Origin: an uncultured Alistipes sp.
Lineage (GTDB): Bacteria > Bacteroidota > Bacteroidia > Bacteroidales > Rikenellaceae
DNA length: 32,634 nucleotides
NCBI GenBank assembly: GCA_900552955.1
Contig: USBO01000005.1
Coordinates: 1 to 32,634, forward strand
Direction: 5' to 3'
Every line of letters begins with the position of its first letter. Within the stretch, counting starts at the first letter, position 1. The notes below the pieces were generated by a model. That model was given only the letters and a program-made list of their open reading frames with translations, was not told where the DNA came from and ran no database searches. The position numbers and the translations under genes are program-made. Shown in pieces: positions 1 to 7,855 of this stretch.

Positions 1-144
1 CCCGTGACACCGAGCGACGAGACCGACGGCGGACGCTTTTGGACCGTCGACGAAATCCTCCGCACGCTCGGGACAGGCCTGTTCACGCCCAACTTCGAGA
101 GCGAGTTCCGCCGCGTCTTCCTATCGGACGACGGGATCGCCTAA
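1..144 (+). CDS. NUDIX hydrolase, C-terminal fragment (partial, 5' end outside window)
   Basis: Frame 1 is open from the first base to a TAA at 142-144 and gives 47 residues of a protein that starts outside the window. The tail, with GGRFWTVDEI and TGLFTPNFESEF, resembles the C-terminal end of Bacteroidetes NUDIX hydrolases of the YfcD/isopentenyl-diphosphate-isomerase-like group, where an acidic GGRFW stretch precedes a short helix and a TPNFE segment. The NUDIX box itself is not in view, so the substrate cannot be judged. The last 24 bases overlap tail-to-tail with the leftward metallophosphoesterase gene. The assignment rests on remembered family resemblance of a short tail and is moderate. 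Confidence 0.5.
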   Translation, partial: PVTPSDETDGGRFWTVDEILRTLGTGLFTPNFESEFRRVFLSDDGIA

Positions 145-2004
145 ACAGAAGACCTTCCCCTCGATGAAGGTCACCCACAGCCGGTTGCGGTCGTCGACGA
201 AGAAGTCGTTGGCGGCCGACGAGGCGAACTTCCCGACCCAGAGCAGTTCGCCGTCCGTGCGCACCGCAGCCACGCACCCCGTGCGGTTGGCCATGTAGGC
301 CACCCCCTCGCGCTCCTCGACGGGGCAGGGATTGTGGTCGTACCCCCAGCCGGCATCGGCGACCCACACCTCTGTATATCGGTCGGGCGCCGTCGCCACG
401 GCCAGCAGCTCGCCGTCCATCGTCTTGGCATAGACCCTCTCTCCGTCGGCGCTCACGCCCGTCGTCTCGCGCACCCTGCGCTGCTTGACGCGCCAGATTT
501 CGCGGCCCGTCGAGAGGTCGAGCGCCGTCATGAAACGGTCGGGCGCCACGATGAACACCTTCCCGCCCACGATGCGCGGCACGATATGACCCGGCGAGTA
601 GAGCCTCTGCGGACTGCCGTTCGTCCAGCTCCAAAGCTTCTGGCCCGTCGCCTCGTCGAGACAGTAGAGATGCGTGTCCCACGCCCCGAAGACCACCCGA
701 CCGCCGGCCACGGCGGGACGGCCCTGCGGCTGTCCGTCGCCAAAGCGGAACTCCCACGCGACGCGGCCCGTGCGCAGGTCGATCTTGGCCATCGAGCCGC
801 TGCCCAGCCCCATGTAGAGCCAGCGGCCCGCGATCGTCCCGTCGCCGATGACGGGCGTCTTCGCCGCGATGCGCCACAGCCGGCGGCCCGTGGCGGCCTC
901 CAGCCCCCACACAGCCCCCGCGGCATCGCCCGCCACGACCACGCTATCGGCCGCCAGCGGCGTCGAGTAGACCGCATTGCCGAACTGCCGCCGCCATACC
1001 TCGCGGCGGTTCTTCACGTCGTAGGCCCTGAGCACGCCGAGCGACGTGCCGTAGAAGATCGTGTCGCCCGCCACGGCGACGCCCGTATAGACCGACGCTT
1101 CGTCTTCGACCGCCAGCGCCGCTCCCGTGCTTTCATACGACAGCGGCGCGGGCGGCGGGTCGCAAGGCAGCGCGGCCAGCTCCGGCGAATCGCCCTGCCG
1201 GACGGCGAATGCGAGCCGCGGCGCCTCGCCCAGCAATTTTTCGTACATGGCCACCGAGTCGCCCCACACCCGCACGAGGTTGTACCCCGTGCTCGGCCCG
1301 TGTCTCTTGCTGCGCTGCACGAGCGCACGGCCCATCAGCCCCGGGATCGAATCGAAGTTGCAGAGACGCAGCGTATGGTAGTGGCCGCACAGGTCGAAAC
1401 GCACGCCGTGGCGGCGCAGCAACTGCGTGACGGCCGTGCGGTTGGTCACGTCGTTGGTCAGCGGATAGTGGCAGAAGGTGGCGATCCGCTCGCCGGGACG
1501 CGCCGCACGCATCTGCGCCTCCATCCATTGCAGATCCTCGCGCCGCACCGAGCCGTCGGCCATCTTCATGTAAGGGCCGGCCGTGAAGCCCACGAAGAGG
1601 TAGTCACCGGCCCGAAACGCCACGCGCCCGTCGTTGCCGAAAAGCCGGCCGAAGGTCGCACAGGCGCTCTCGGACCATGTGGTCTCGTGATTGCCGGGCA
1701 CGACGCAGCAAGGCTTGCGCAGCCGCCGCAGGATACGGTGCACGCACCGCAGTTCGGCGTCGCTGCCCATGTTGCAGAGGTCGCCCGCGACGAGCACGAA
1801 GTCGACCGCCGAGTCGTTGATCTCGGCCACAGCGGCGCGCAACAGCGAATCGGACGCACCGTCGGGGGTCACGTGCACGTCGGTCAGGAAGGCGAAATTC
1901 AGCTCCGCGGCGCGCGGCGCGATGCGGCGCGGCGCACGACGGGCCTCGGCGCCGACGCAGAGCAGCACGGCCGCCGCAAGCAGAAATATAAGTTTCGGTC
2001 TCAT
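121..2004 (-). CDS. Secreted metallophosphoesterase fused to a PQQ-type beta-propeller
   Basis: The 627-residue product starts with a signal peptide (MRPKLIFLLAAAVLLCVGAEA). A calcineurin-like phosphoesterase domain follows, with all metal-binding motifs: D42-x-H44, G74-D75, G104-N-H-E107, H179 and G-H208-Y-H210. From about residue 290 to the end there are repeated blades of the PQQ/quinoprotein type, such as AYDVKNRREVWR, GLEAATGRRLWR, IDLRTGRVAWEF and CLDEATGQKLWSW. The likely role is a periplasmic or surface phosphodiester or phosphomonoester hydrolase whose propeller binds a partner or ligand; the substrate is unknown. No PQQ-dehydrogenase features are seen, so the blades are probably structural, as in BamB. 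The gene is leftward and 116 bases downstream of ridA. No clear -7 box precedes it. Confidence 0.85.
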   Translation of the reverse strand: MRPKLIFLLAAAVLLCVGAEARRAPRRIAPRAAELNFAFLTDVHVTPDGASDSLLRAAVAEINDSAVDFVLVAGDLCNMGSDAELRCVHRILRRLRKPCCVVPGNHETTWSESACATFGRLFGNDGRVAFRAGDYLFVGFTAGPYMKMADGSVRREDLQWMEAQMRAARPGERIATFCHYPLTNDVTNRTAVTQLLRRHGVRFDLCGHYHTLRLCNFDSIPGLMGRALVQRSKRHGPSTGYNLVRVWGDSVAMYEKLLGEAPRLAFAVRQGDSPELAALPCDPPPAPLSYESTGAALAVEDEASVYTGVAVAGDTIFYGTSLGVLRAYDVKNRREVWRRQFGNAVYSTPLAADSVVVAGDAAGAVWGLEAATGRRLWRIAAKTPVIGDGTIAGRWLYMGLGSGSMAKIDLRTGRVAWEFRFGDGQPQGRPAVAGGRVVFGAWDTHLYCLDEATGQKLWSWTNGSPQRLYSPGHIVPRIVGGKVFIVAPDRFMTALDLSTGREIWRVKQRRVRETTGVSADGERVYAKTMDGELLAVATAPDRYTEVWVADAGWGYDHNPCPVEEREGVAYMANRTGCVAAVRTDGELLWVGKFASSAANDFFVDDRNRLWVTFIEGKVFCLGDPVVR

Positions 2005-2120
2005 AGTCGGAATGGTTCAATACGGCAGGACAGCCGATTTCCGGCGAACGGCCAACGCCGCACCGCAGCGACGGACGGAACGGCTCACGAGGACCGCATC
2101 CGATCGCCGTCCGCGCCGGA

Positions 2121-2501
2121 TCATGCCCTGACCGCCACAGCGTCGATCTCGACACGGGCGCCCATCGGCAGACGGGCCACCTCGTAGCAGACGCGTGCCG
2201 GCAGCACGTCGGTGAAAAACGATGCGTAGACGCCGTTCATCGCGGCGAAATCCCCCATGTCCTGCAACAGGACGGTGGTCTTGACCACGTCCGACGGCGC
2301 ATACCCCGCCTCGGCGAGGATGGCCGCGAGGTTCTCGAGCGCACGGCGCGTCTGCGCCTCGATGCCTTCCGCCATCCGGCCCGTCGCGGGGTCGAGCGGC
2401 AACTGTCCCGACACATAGAGTGTCGCACCCGCGGCGATCGCCTGCGAGTAGGGGCCGACCGCCTTGGGGGCGAGCGGCGAAGCGATGATTTTTTTCTCCA
2501 T
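2121..2501 (-). CDS. ridA: RidA family (YjgF/YER057c/UK114) reactive intermediate deaminase
   Basis: The 126-residue product has the usual family length. It begins MEKKIIASPLAPKAVGPYSQAI and carries SGQLPLDPATG, NLAAILAEAG and PARVCYEVARLPMGARVEIDAVA, the standard RidA landmarks including the Arg of the PARxC motif that binds the substrate carboxylate. RidA hydrolyses reactive enamine/imine intermediates, such as 2-aminoacrylate made by PLP enzymes, in the cytosol. The frame stays open far upstream, but homology begins at this Met. An in-frame ATG five codons earlier (2514-2516) is possible but adds residues not typical of the family. A TATCTTTG box on the same strand at 2595-2588 would give a leader of about 80 bases. 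Confidence 0.93.
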   Translation of the reverse strand: MEKKIIASPLAPKAVGPYSQAIAAGATLYVSGQLPLDPATGRMAEGIEAQTRRALENLAAILAEAGYAPSDVVKTTVLLQDMGDFAAMNGVYASFFTDVLPARVCYEVARLPMGARVEIDAVAVRA

Positions 2502-2587
2502 ACGGATTCGATTCATACTAAAGGGGTTCTTCCTCCGCCTGCGCAGCGGCATACACTGCCGGACGAAAAACGGAAGACGACCGTATG

Positions 2588-2595
2588 CAAAGATA
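2588..2595 (-). promoter_or_regulatory. Predicted -7 box of ridA promoter
   Basis: The minus strand reads TATCTTTG, a full match to the Bacteroidetes -7 consensus TAnnTTTG, about 87 bases upstream of the ridA start. No TTG is seen 19-21 bases further upstream, so the -33 element is weak or absent. It lies back-to-back with the -7 box of the divergent META lipoprotein gene. Confidence 0.5.
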
Positions 2596-2609
2596 ACGGA
2601 TAAATCCGT
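2596..2609. promoter_or_regulatory. Perfect dyad between divergent ridA and META promoters
   Basis: ACGGAT-AA-ATCCGT is a perfect 6+6 inverted repeat with a two-base centre. It fills the space between the outward-facing -7 boxes of the two divergent promoters. It could be an operator controlling both genes, or chance; no regulator gene is adjacent. Confidence 0.3.
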
Positions 2610-2616
2610 ATATTTG
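2609..2616 (+). promoter_or_regulatory. Predicted -7 box of META lipoprotein promoter
   Basis: TATATTTG matches TAnnTTTG and lies about 36 bases upstream of the ATG at 2652. No convincing -33 TTG is present at the right distance. Confidence 0.5.
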
Positions 2617-2651
2617 TCGACCGAAAACAAAAAAACAACCCCTTCGACCGT

Positions 2652-3116
2652 ATGCAAATCCGCAATCCCCTCCGTACGATCTGCCTGCTGCTCCTGCTGG
2701 CCGCAGCAGTCGCCTGCTGTCCCTGCCGCAAATACCAGCGGCTCTACGGTGCGCCGCTCGTGGGCACCCGCTGGCTGCTCGTGCAGCTCGACGGACGCGA
2801 GGCCGACAATCCCGACGGACGCATCTGGCTCCGCTTCGACGGCACCGGACGGCTGAACGGACAGGGCGGCTGCAACCGTTACAGCGCCGCATGCGAAGCC
2901 GAAGCGGGCGGACACCTGCGCATCGGCACGATCGCCGCCACCCGCATGGCCTGCCCCGAATCGCGCCGCGAAGGGGCCTTCTTCGACGCGCTGCGCAGCG
3001 CCGTGCGCTACGAGCTGGATGCCAGGATGCTCATTCTGAGCGACAGCGCCGGCGTGCGAGCGGTCTTCCAGGCTGCCGAGGAGGAGCGGTCGGCCCCGGC
3101 CCGCCGGGCCGACTGA
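2652..3116 (+). CDS. META domain (HslJ-like) lipoprotein
   Basis: This 154-residue protein begins with a lipoprotein signal (MQIRNPLRTICLLLLLAAAVACC) whose likely lipidated Cys is residue 22. It then has one META domain: GTRWLLVQLDG, LRFDGTGRLNGQGGCNRYSA, and a conserved TRMACP segment. In Escherichia coli HslJ the same fold is linked to novobiocin resistance and heat shock; in Bacteroidetes these are small envelope lipoproteins of unknown role. It diverges from ridA with its own TATATTTG box. The C-terminus is a short charged tail. The fold call is firm and the function unknown. Confidence 0.85.
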   Translation: MQIRNPLRTICLLLLLAAAVACCPCRKYQRLYGAPLVGTRWLLVQLDGREADNPDGRIWLRFDGTGRLNGQGGCNRYSAACEAEAGGHLRIGTIAATRMACPESRREGAFFDALRSAVRYELDARMLILSDSAGVRAVFQAAEEERSAPARRAD

Positions 3117-3296
3117 GGCTCCGGCGAAGGGTTCCGGCGCCGGACGGCGGCAAATGCACATTTCGTTTTTTTGTAGATAATTTGTGCATAAGTTTCGCCG
3201 GTGCAAGGCGCTTTTCTTGAGAAAAAAGATGACCTTTGTAAGGATGCGTTTTCTGCGCATCCGCACGAAGTCCGTAAAAACAATAATATATAAGGT

Positions 3297-5849
3297 ATGT
3301 CAGAGAAAAACGCCCCGAAAGGGCTGAAAGAGGTGACCTATAACGATGCCGTGGCGCAATCGAAGGAGTACTTCGCCGGCGACGAACTGGCGGCGACGGT
3401 ATGGGTCTCGAAATATGCCCTCAAGGATTCGTTCGGCCATATCTACGAGCGCACGCCAGAAGATATGCACCGCCGGATTGCCGCCGAGATCGAACGCGTG
3501 GAGAGGAAATATCCCAACCCCCTGTCGAACGAGGAGATTTTCGCGCTGCTCGACCATTTCCGCTACGTCATTCCGCAGGGCGGACCGATGACCGGCATCG
3601 GCAACAACCTCCAGATCGCCTCGCTTTCGAACTGTTTCGTCATCGGCCACAAGAAGCCCGCCGACTCCTACGGCGGCATCATCCGCATGGACGAGGAGCA
3701 GGTGCAGATCATGAAACGCCGCGGCGGCGTGGGGCACGACCTCTCGCACCTGCGGCCCACGGGCAGCCCCGTGCTCAACTCGGCCCTCACGTCGACGGGC
3801 ATCGTCCCCTTCATGGAACGCTACTCCAACTCGACGCGCGAGGTGGCGCAGGACGGCCGCCGCGGGGCGCTGATGCTCACCATCTCGATCAAGCACCCCG
3901 ACGCCGAGCGCTTCATCGACGCCAAGGTCGACACGTCGAAGGTGACGGGTGCCAACGTCTCGGTCAAGATCGACGACGAGTTCATGCGTGCCGCCATCGC
4001 CGGCAAGCCCTATCACCAGCAGTTCCCCATCGGCGCCGAGAAGCCGATGTACGAACAGGTGACCGACGCCGCGGCGCTGTGGCGCAAGATTATCCACAAC
4101 GCCTGGAAGTCGGCCGAGCCGGGCGTGCTGTTCTGGGACACGATCCTGCGCGAGAGCGTCCCCGACTGCTATGCCGACGAAGGGTTCAACACCGTCTCGA
4201 CCAATCCTTGCGGCGAGATTCCGCTCTGCCCCTACGACTCGTGCCGCCTGCTGGCGCTCAACCTCTACAGCTACGTCGACAGGCCCTTCACGAAGGAGGC
4301 GTCGTTCGACTTCGCAAAATTCCGCGACCATGTGGCCAAGGCCATGCGCATGATGGACGACATCATCGACCTGGAGCTGGAGAAGGTCGAGCAGATCATC
4401 GCCAAGATCGACGCCGACCCCGAGGAGGCCGACATCCGCTACGTGGAGAGCAACCTCTGGAAGAAAGTGCGCGAGATGGCGCTCAAGGGCCGCCGCACCG
4501 GTCTGGGCATCACCGCCGAGGGCGACATGATCGCCGCGCTGGGGATGCGCTACGGCTCGGAGGAGGCGATCGCCTTCGCCGTGGAGGTGCACAAGGCCCT
4601 CGCGCTGGCCGCCTACGGCGCATCGGTGACGATGGCCGAGGAGCGCGGCGCCTTCCCGCTCTACGACGCCGCGCGCGAGCTCGACAATCCGATGATCGCC
4701 CGCATCCGCGAGGCCGATCCGGCGCTCTACGAGCGGATGACCCGCTCGGGACGCCGCAACATCGCCATGCTGACGATCGCCCCCACGGGCACCACGTCGC
4801 TCATGAGCCAGACCACGTCGGGCATCGAACCGGTCTTCCGCCCCGTCTATAAACGGCGCCGCAAGATCAACCCGTCGGATCACAACGTGAAGGTCGCCTT
4901 CGTCGACGACACGGGCGAGCGGTTCGAGGAGTTCAACGTCTTCCACCACAACTTCGTGGAGTGGGCGCGCGTGAACGGTTACGACACCTCGAAGCTGGCC
5001 ACGATCGACGACGCCGAGCTGGAGCGGCTCGTGGCCGCGTCGCCCTACCACAAGGCGACGGCCAACGACATCGACTGGGTGGCCAAAGTCAAGATGCAGG
5101 GCGCCATCCAGAAGTGGGTCGACCACTCGATCTCGGTGACGGTCAACCTCCCCAACGAGGTGAGCGAGGAGCTGGTGGCCGACGTCTACCGCACCGCCTG
5201 GGAGTGCGGCTGCAAGGGCGTGACGGTCTACCGCGACGGCTGCCGCGAAGGCGTGCTGCTGGACAAGAAACAGAAGAAAAAGGGCGGTACCAAAGGCACG
5301 GGCGACGGATCGCTCAAGCGTCCGAAGTCGCTGCCGGCCGACATCGTGCGGTTCAAGAACGGCTCGGAAGAGTGGATCGCCTTCGTGGGGCTGATGGACG
5401 GCCGCCCCTACGAAATCTTCACCGGCAAGCTCGAGGAGGACGCCCTCTACATCCCGCGCAAGATCACCAAGGGCAACATCATCAAGGTGCGCGAGGCCGA
5501 CGGCAAGAAGCGCTACGACTTCCAGTACACCGACCGCTACGGCTACACGAACACCGTGGGAGGCGTGTCGCGTCTGTTCGACGAGGAGTTCTGGAACTAC
5601 GCCAAACTCATCTCGGGCGTGCTGCGGCACGGCATGCCCATCGACAACGCGGTGTCGCTCATCGAATCGCTGCATCTGAACAGCGAGACGATCAACACCT
5701 GGAAAAACGGCGTGGAGCGCGCCCTGAAACAGTATATCGTCGACGGCACCAAATCCAAGGAGAAGTGCCCGAGCTGCGGACAGGAGACGCTCGTCTATCA
5801 AAACGGCTGCCTCACCTGCGCCTCGTGCGGCTACTCCAAGTGCGGATGA
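3297..5849 (+). CDS. nrdJ: Adenosylcobalamin-dependent (class II) ribonucleoside-diphosphate reductase
   Basis: The 850-residue enzyme makes deoxyribonucleotides using a thiyl radical generated with vitamin B12. The active-site set is visible: C113 in SNCFV; N303-P-C305-G-E307, whose C305 is the likely thiyl radical and whose N and E bind substrate; and C316, eleven residues on, the expected redox partner of C113. The barrel core runs to about residue 650. A Lys-rich linker (KKQKKKGGTKGTGDG) then leads to a TSCPD-like domain, and the tail ends in clustered cysteines (C824xxC827, C838, C841xxC844, C849), a zinc-ribbon/redox tail typical of long NrdJ. No nrdB or nrdG is nearby, as expected for class II. 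The 180-base leader shows no recognisable cobalamin riboswitch. A GACCTTTG (3231-3238) is the best promoter-like box. Confidence 0.95.
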   Translation: MSEKNAPKGLKEVTYNDAVAQSKEYFAGDELAATVWVSKYALKDSFGHIYERTPEDMHRRIAAEIERVERKYPNPLSNEEIFALLDHFRYVIPQGGPMTGIGNNLQIASLSNCFVIGHKKPADSYGGIIRMDEEQVQIMKRRGGVGHDLSHLRPTGSPVLNSALTSTGIVPFMERYSNSTREVAQDGRRGALMLTISIKHPDAERFIDAKVDTSKVTGANVSVKIDDEFMRAAIAGKPYHQQFPIGAEKPMYEQVTDAAALWRKIIHNAWKSAEPGVLFWDTILRESVPDCYADEGFNTVSTNPCGEIPLCPYDSCRLLALNLYSYVDRPFTKEASFDFAKFRDHVAKAMRMMDDIIDLELEKVEQIIAKIDADPEEADIRYVESNLWKKVREMALKGRRTGLGITAEGDMIAALGMRYGSEEAIAFAVEVHKALALAAYGASVTMAEERGAFPLYDAARELDNPMIARIREADPALYERMTRSGRRNIAMLTIAPTGTTSLMSQTTSGIEPVFRPVYKRRRKINPSDHNVKVAFVDDTGERFEEFNVFHHNFVEWARVNGYDTSKLATIDDAELERLVAASPYHKATANDIDWVAKVKMQGAIQKWVDHSISVTVNLPNEVSEELVADVYRTAWECGCKGVTVYRDGCREGVLLDKKQKKKGGTKGTGDGSLKRPKSLPADIVRFKNGSEEWIAFVGLMDGRPYEIFTGKLEEDALYIPRKITKGNIIKVREADGKKRYDFQYTDRYGYTNTVGGVSRLFDEEFWNYAKLISGVLRHGMPIDNAVSLIESLHLNSETINTWKNGVERALKQYIVDGTKSKEKCPSCGQETLVYQNGCLTCASCGYSKCG

Positions 5850-5870
5850 TCTCCGCCCGAACCGAACCGG

Positions 5871-5908
5871 TCACCCCGTCCGCGCCTTTGGGCCTGCGGA
5901 CGAGGTGA
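5871..5908 (+). terminator. Strong hairpin after nrdJ, possible terminator
   Basis: TCACCCCGTCCGC pairs with GCGGACGAGGTGA with a single C/A mismatch, and the loop can extend the stem with GCC/GGC. It begins 22 bases after the nrdJ stop. No U-run follows, so it may be a 3'-end stabilising structure rather than an intrinsic terminator. Confidence 0.4.
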
Positions 5909-6074
5909 TTCGTTTCGTGCGACGGCCCCGACAGAGGGAGGGGGGGGCGGCACACCGGCACCCGCGACCTCCGGCTGCCGGTACGCAGAACGCGCACGCC
6001 GGCGACACGCCGTGCTTTCTCCGGACCGAATCATATCAATTTCGGCCCATTATCAGTCAGAAGCACGCGAATCA

Positions 6075-6105
6075 TTGTTTTTTTTCAGAAAAAAAACGAT
6101 TTTTG
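6075..6105 (+). promoter_or_regulatory. Predicted promoter of ompA-like gene
   Basis: TTG at 6075-6077 and GATTTTTG at 6098-6105 are separated by 20 bases. They match the -33/-7 pattern TTG-N19-21-TAnnTTTG except for the first base of the -7 box. The surroundings are AT-rich. The leader would be about 95 bases. Confidence 0.45.
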
Positions 6106-6205
6106 CACAGAATATGGATATGTAGGGAAGTCCGTGACTTCGTAGGTCATACAACGATTTGCACGAACATTGAAAGAGTTAGGTTTAACTTAAATATTGG
6201 TTACT

Positions 6206-7423
6206 ATGAAAAAATTTTTCCTTTTGTGTGCATCCGCACTGTTCGCCGCAGGCGCTTACGCCCAGATCAGCGAGGAGGTCGTTGTCATGGAAGTCGGCGG
6301 GGAGACTCCGGTGGTATCGAAGTACCCCAGCCTCAAAGGCTTCGTTTCGAACGGCTTCTGGGATAACTGGGAGATGTCGTTCCGTGGCGGTATTTCGATG
6401 CTGAGTACGTCGAACCTCGTGTTCAAGGACATGCCGGGCGACTTCGGCGACCTAATCGGCTTCGAGGCCAACTTCGCCCTGACCAAGTGGTTCAACCCCG
6501 TCTTCGGAGCCCGCGTCGAGCTGGCAGGCGGTCGCTTCCGCAATCTGTCGGAGCTCGACGGACACAGACAGCGCACGCCCTACATGTTCGTTCACACCGA
6601 CCTGATGATCAACTTCTCGAACTGGGCAGGCGGCTACCGTGCCGACCGCGCATACTACGCAGTTCCGTTCGTCGGCTTCGGTTATATGGCCATGGACTTC
6701 ACGGATCGTTCGCACGAACTGGGTTATCCGACCAACAACGAGTTCGCTTTCACGGCAGGTTTGCTCAACAAATTCCGTCTCTCGCAGGGCTGGGATCTCG
6801 ACATCGAGCTCAAGGGCTGGCTCTTCGGTGAGAAAGACCTGCCCCGCTCGCTGAACCACGGCGGTTCGTTCGCCGCAGCTTATAGCATCACGGCAGGTTT
6901 CACGCACCGCTTCAACGAGCGTACGTGGCGGCGCGAGATGCCTCAGAAGTATACGGATGCCGACATCGCTGCCTACACGGCCGCCATCGCAGCCCTCGAG
7001 GGCTCGCTGGCCGTAGCCCGCAACAACGAGAAGTCGCTGGCCGACCAGTTGGCCGCCGCCAACCGTGCCCTGCGCGACGCGAAGGGCAAGAAGGAGGTCT
7101 TCGTCAACGGAGCATGCCCCGCATTCTTCAAGATCAACAGCGCCGAGCTGTCGCAGCGTAACAAGATTCTGCTCGACATGGTCGCCGAGGAGATCAACGA
7201 CACGCCTGCCGAGAAGACCTTCACCGTATCGGGTTACGCCGACAAGGAGACGGGTAGCGCAGCTTACAACCTCCAGCTCTCGGAGAAGCGCGCACGTGCC
7301 GTCGCCGACTACCTCGAAAGCAAGGGCGTGAAGGCCGACCGTCTGATCGTCAAGGGGTACGGCTCGTCGGTTCAGCCCTTCAGCGGCAACATCGAGAACA
7401 ACCGTGTGGTCGTCATCAAATAA
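6206..7423 (+). CDS. OmpA family outer-membrane protein
   Basis: The product has 405 residues from the ATG of MKKFFLLCASALFAAGAYAQ, a clear signal peptide. A TTG three codons earlier is in frame but unlikely as a start. Residues about 45-235 alternate aromatic and polar residues as an eight-strand-type beta-barrel would, for example FEANFALTKWFNPVFGARVEL and VPFVGFGYMAMDF. A helical coiled-coil linker follows (AALEGSLAVARNNEKSLADQLAAANRALRDAKG). The last ~110 residues are an OmpA/MotB peptidoglycan-binding domain, with GYADKETGSAAYNLQLSEKRARAVADYL and GYGSS. It probably anchors the outer membrane to peptidoglycan and, by family, is likely abundant. Its third-position bases appear less GC-extreme than those of its neighbours, consistent with a highly expressed gene. 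It is monocistronic and bounded by a strong terminator. Confidence 0.92.
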   Translation: MKKFFLLCASALFAAGAYAQISEEVVVMEVGGETPVVSKYPSLKGFVSNGFWDNWEMSFRGGISMLSTSNLVFKDMPGDFGDLIGFEANFALTKWFNPVFGARVELAGGRFRNLSELDGHRQRTPYMFVHTDLMINFSNWAGGYRADRAYYAVPFVGFGYMAMDFTDRSHELGYPTNNEFAFTAGLLNKFRLSQGWDLDIELKGWLFGEKDLPRSLNHGGSFAAAYSITAGFTHRFNERTWRREMPQKYTDADIAAYTAAIAALEGSLAVARNNEKSLADQLAAANRALRDAKGKKEVFVNGACPAFFKINSAELSQRNKILLDMVAEEINDTPAEKTFTVSGYADKETGSAAYNLQLSEKRARAVADYLESKGVKADRLIVKGYGSSVQPFSGNIENNRVVVIK

Positions 7424-7440
7424 GCGTCACACCACCGAAA

Positions 7441-7478
7441 AAGAATACCGTACAGCGATCTGTACGGTATTCTTTTTT
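7441..7478. terminator. Bidirectional intrinsic terminator
   Basis: A perfect 15-bp stem (AAGAATACCGTACAG / CTGTACGGTATTCTT) with a CGAT loop is followed by six T and preceded by a run of A. It can therefore end both the ompA-like transcript from the left and the DUF721 transcript from the right. Confidence 0.92.
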
Positions 7479-7517
7479 GCCCCTAAGCGACGGCCGCCAA
7501 CGCGTCGACCGGCACCT

Positions 7518-7808
7518 CTACTTGACGATGACGGCATTGACCAGACGCACTTTCGAGACCTCGTTGATGCGGTCGCGCAGCGCTTCGCGCTGGTAGAACA
7601 GCTCCTGGCGTACGACGCTCGACTGCAACCGCACGTAGAGGATGCGGTTCTCCAGCCGCAGATCGGTCGTGAGGTTCGCCACAGCGTCGCCCACCACCTC
7701 GCGCCACGTATCGGGCAGCCGCCCCTCGGCGACTTTGGCCGCAACGTACGGCCGCGCGAAAAACTCCTCGAGCAGATCGCCCATCAGCATCGCCTTGGTT
7801 CGTCTCAT
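7518..7808 (-). CDS. DUF721 / DciA-like protein
   Basis: This 96-residue protein starts MRRTKAMLMGDLLEEFF and carries WREVVGDAVANLTTDLRLENRILYVRLQSSVVRQELFYQREAL, the hallmark of the DUF721 family. That family includes DciA, the ancestral loader/operator of the replicative helicase DnaB. Here only the KH-like core is present, without the long extra domain of some DciA proteins. The gene lies immediately downstream of recF. An alternative ATG at 7856 overlaps the recF stop by one base (TGATG) and would add 16 residues; it would fit translational coupling, but homology begins at the later Met. Family membership is firm; the role in helicase loading is inferred. Confidence 0.85.
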   Translation of the reverse strand: MRRTKAMLMGDLLEEFFARPYVAAKVAEGRLPDTWREVVGDAVANLTTDLRLENRILYVRLQSSVVRQELFYQREALRDRINEVSKVRLVNAVIVK

Positions 7809-7855
7809 CGTTCCCGTTCCTTCAAAAAAGTCATTTCCGATCCTCCCCGCACGCA

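Larger units (their letters stand above)
5850..6205. other. Intergenic region between nrdJ and the ompA-like gene
   Basis: These 356 bases hold no gene I can support. They contain a GC-rich hairpin just after nrdJ (5871-5908), a run of eight G at 5940-5947, and an abrupt shift to AT-rich sequence from about 6030. A promoter-like region for the ompA-like gene follows around 6075-6105, with an untranslated leader of roughly 95 bases. Confidence 0.6.

Noticed and set aside
3133..3144. Palindrome TCCGGCGCCGGA after the META gene as a terminator
   Set aside because: It has no loop and no U-run; in GC-rich DNA such a 12-base palindrome is not surprising.
2502..3266. Upstream extension of the ridA frame to 381 residues
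   Set aside because: The extra part runs antisense through the META lipoprotein gene and across both promoter boxes, and RidA homology begins exactly at MEKKII.
3117..3296. Cobalamin riboswitch before the B12-dependent nrdJ
   Set aside because: The 180-base leader shows no B12-box-like element or the expected multi-stem structure by eye. A covariance-model search (Infernal with the Cobalamin family) would settle it.
5940..5947. G8 run as a phase-variable tract
   Set aside because: It lies far (about 260 bases) from the next start and outside the predicted ompA promoter spacer, so length changes would have no obvious effect; it may also be error-prone sequence.
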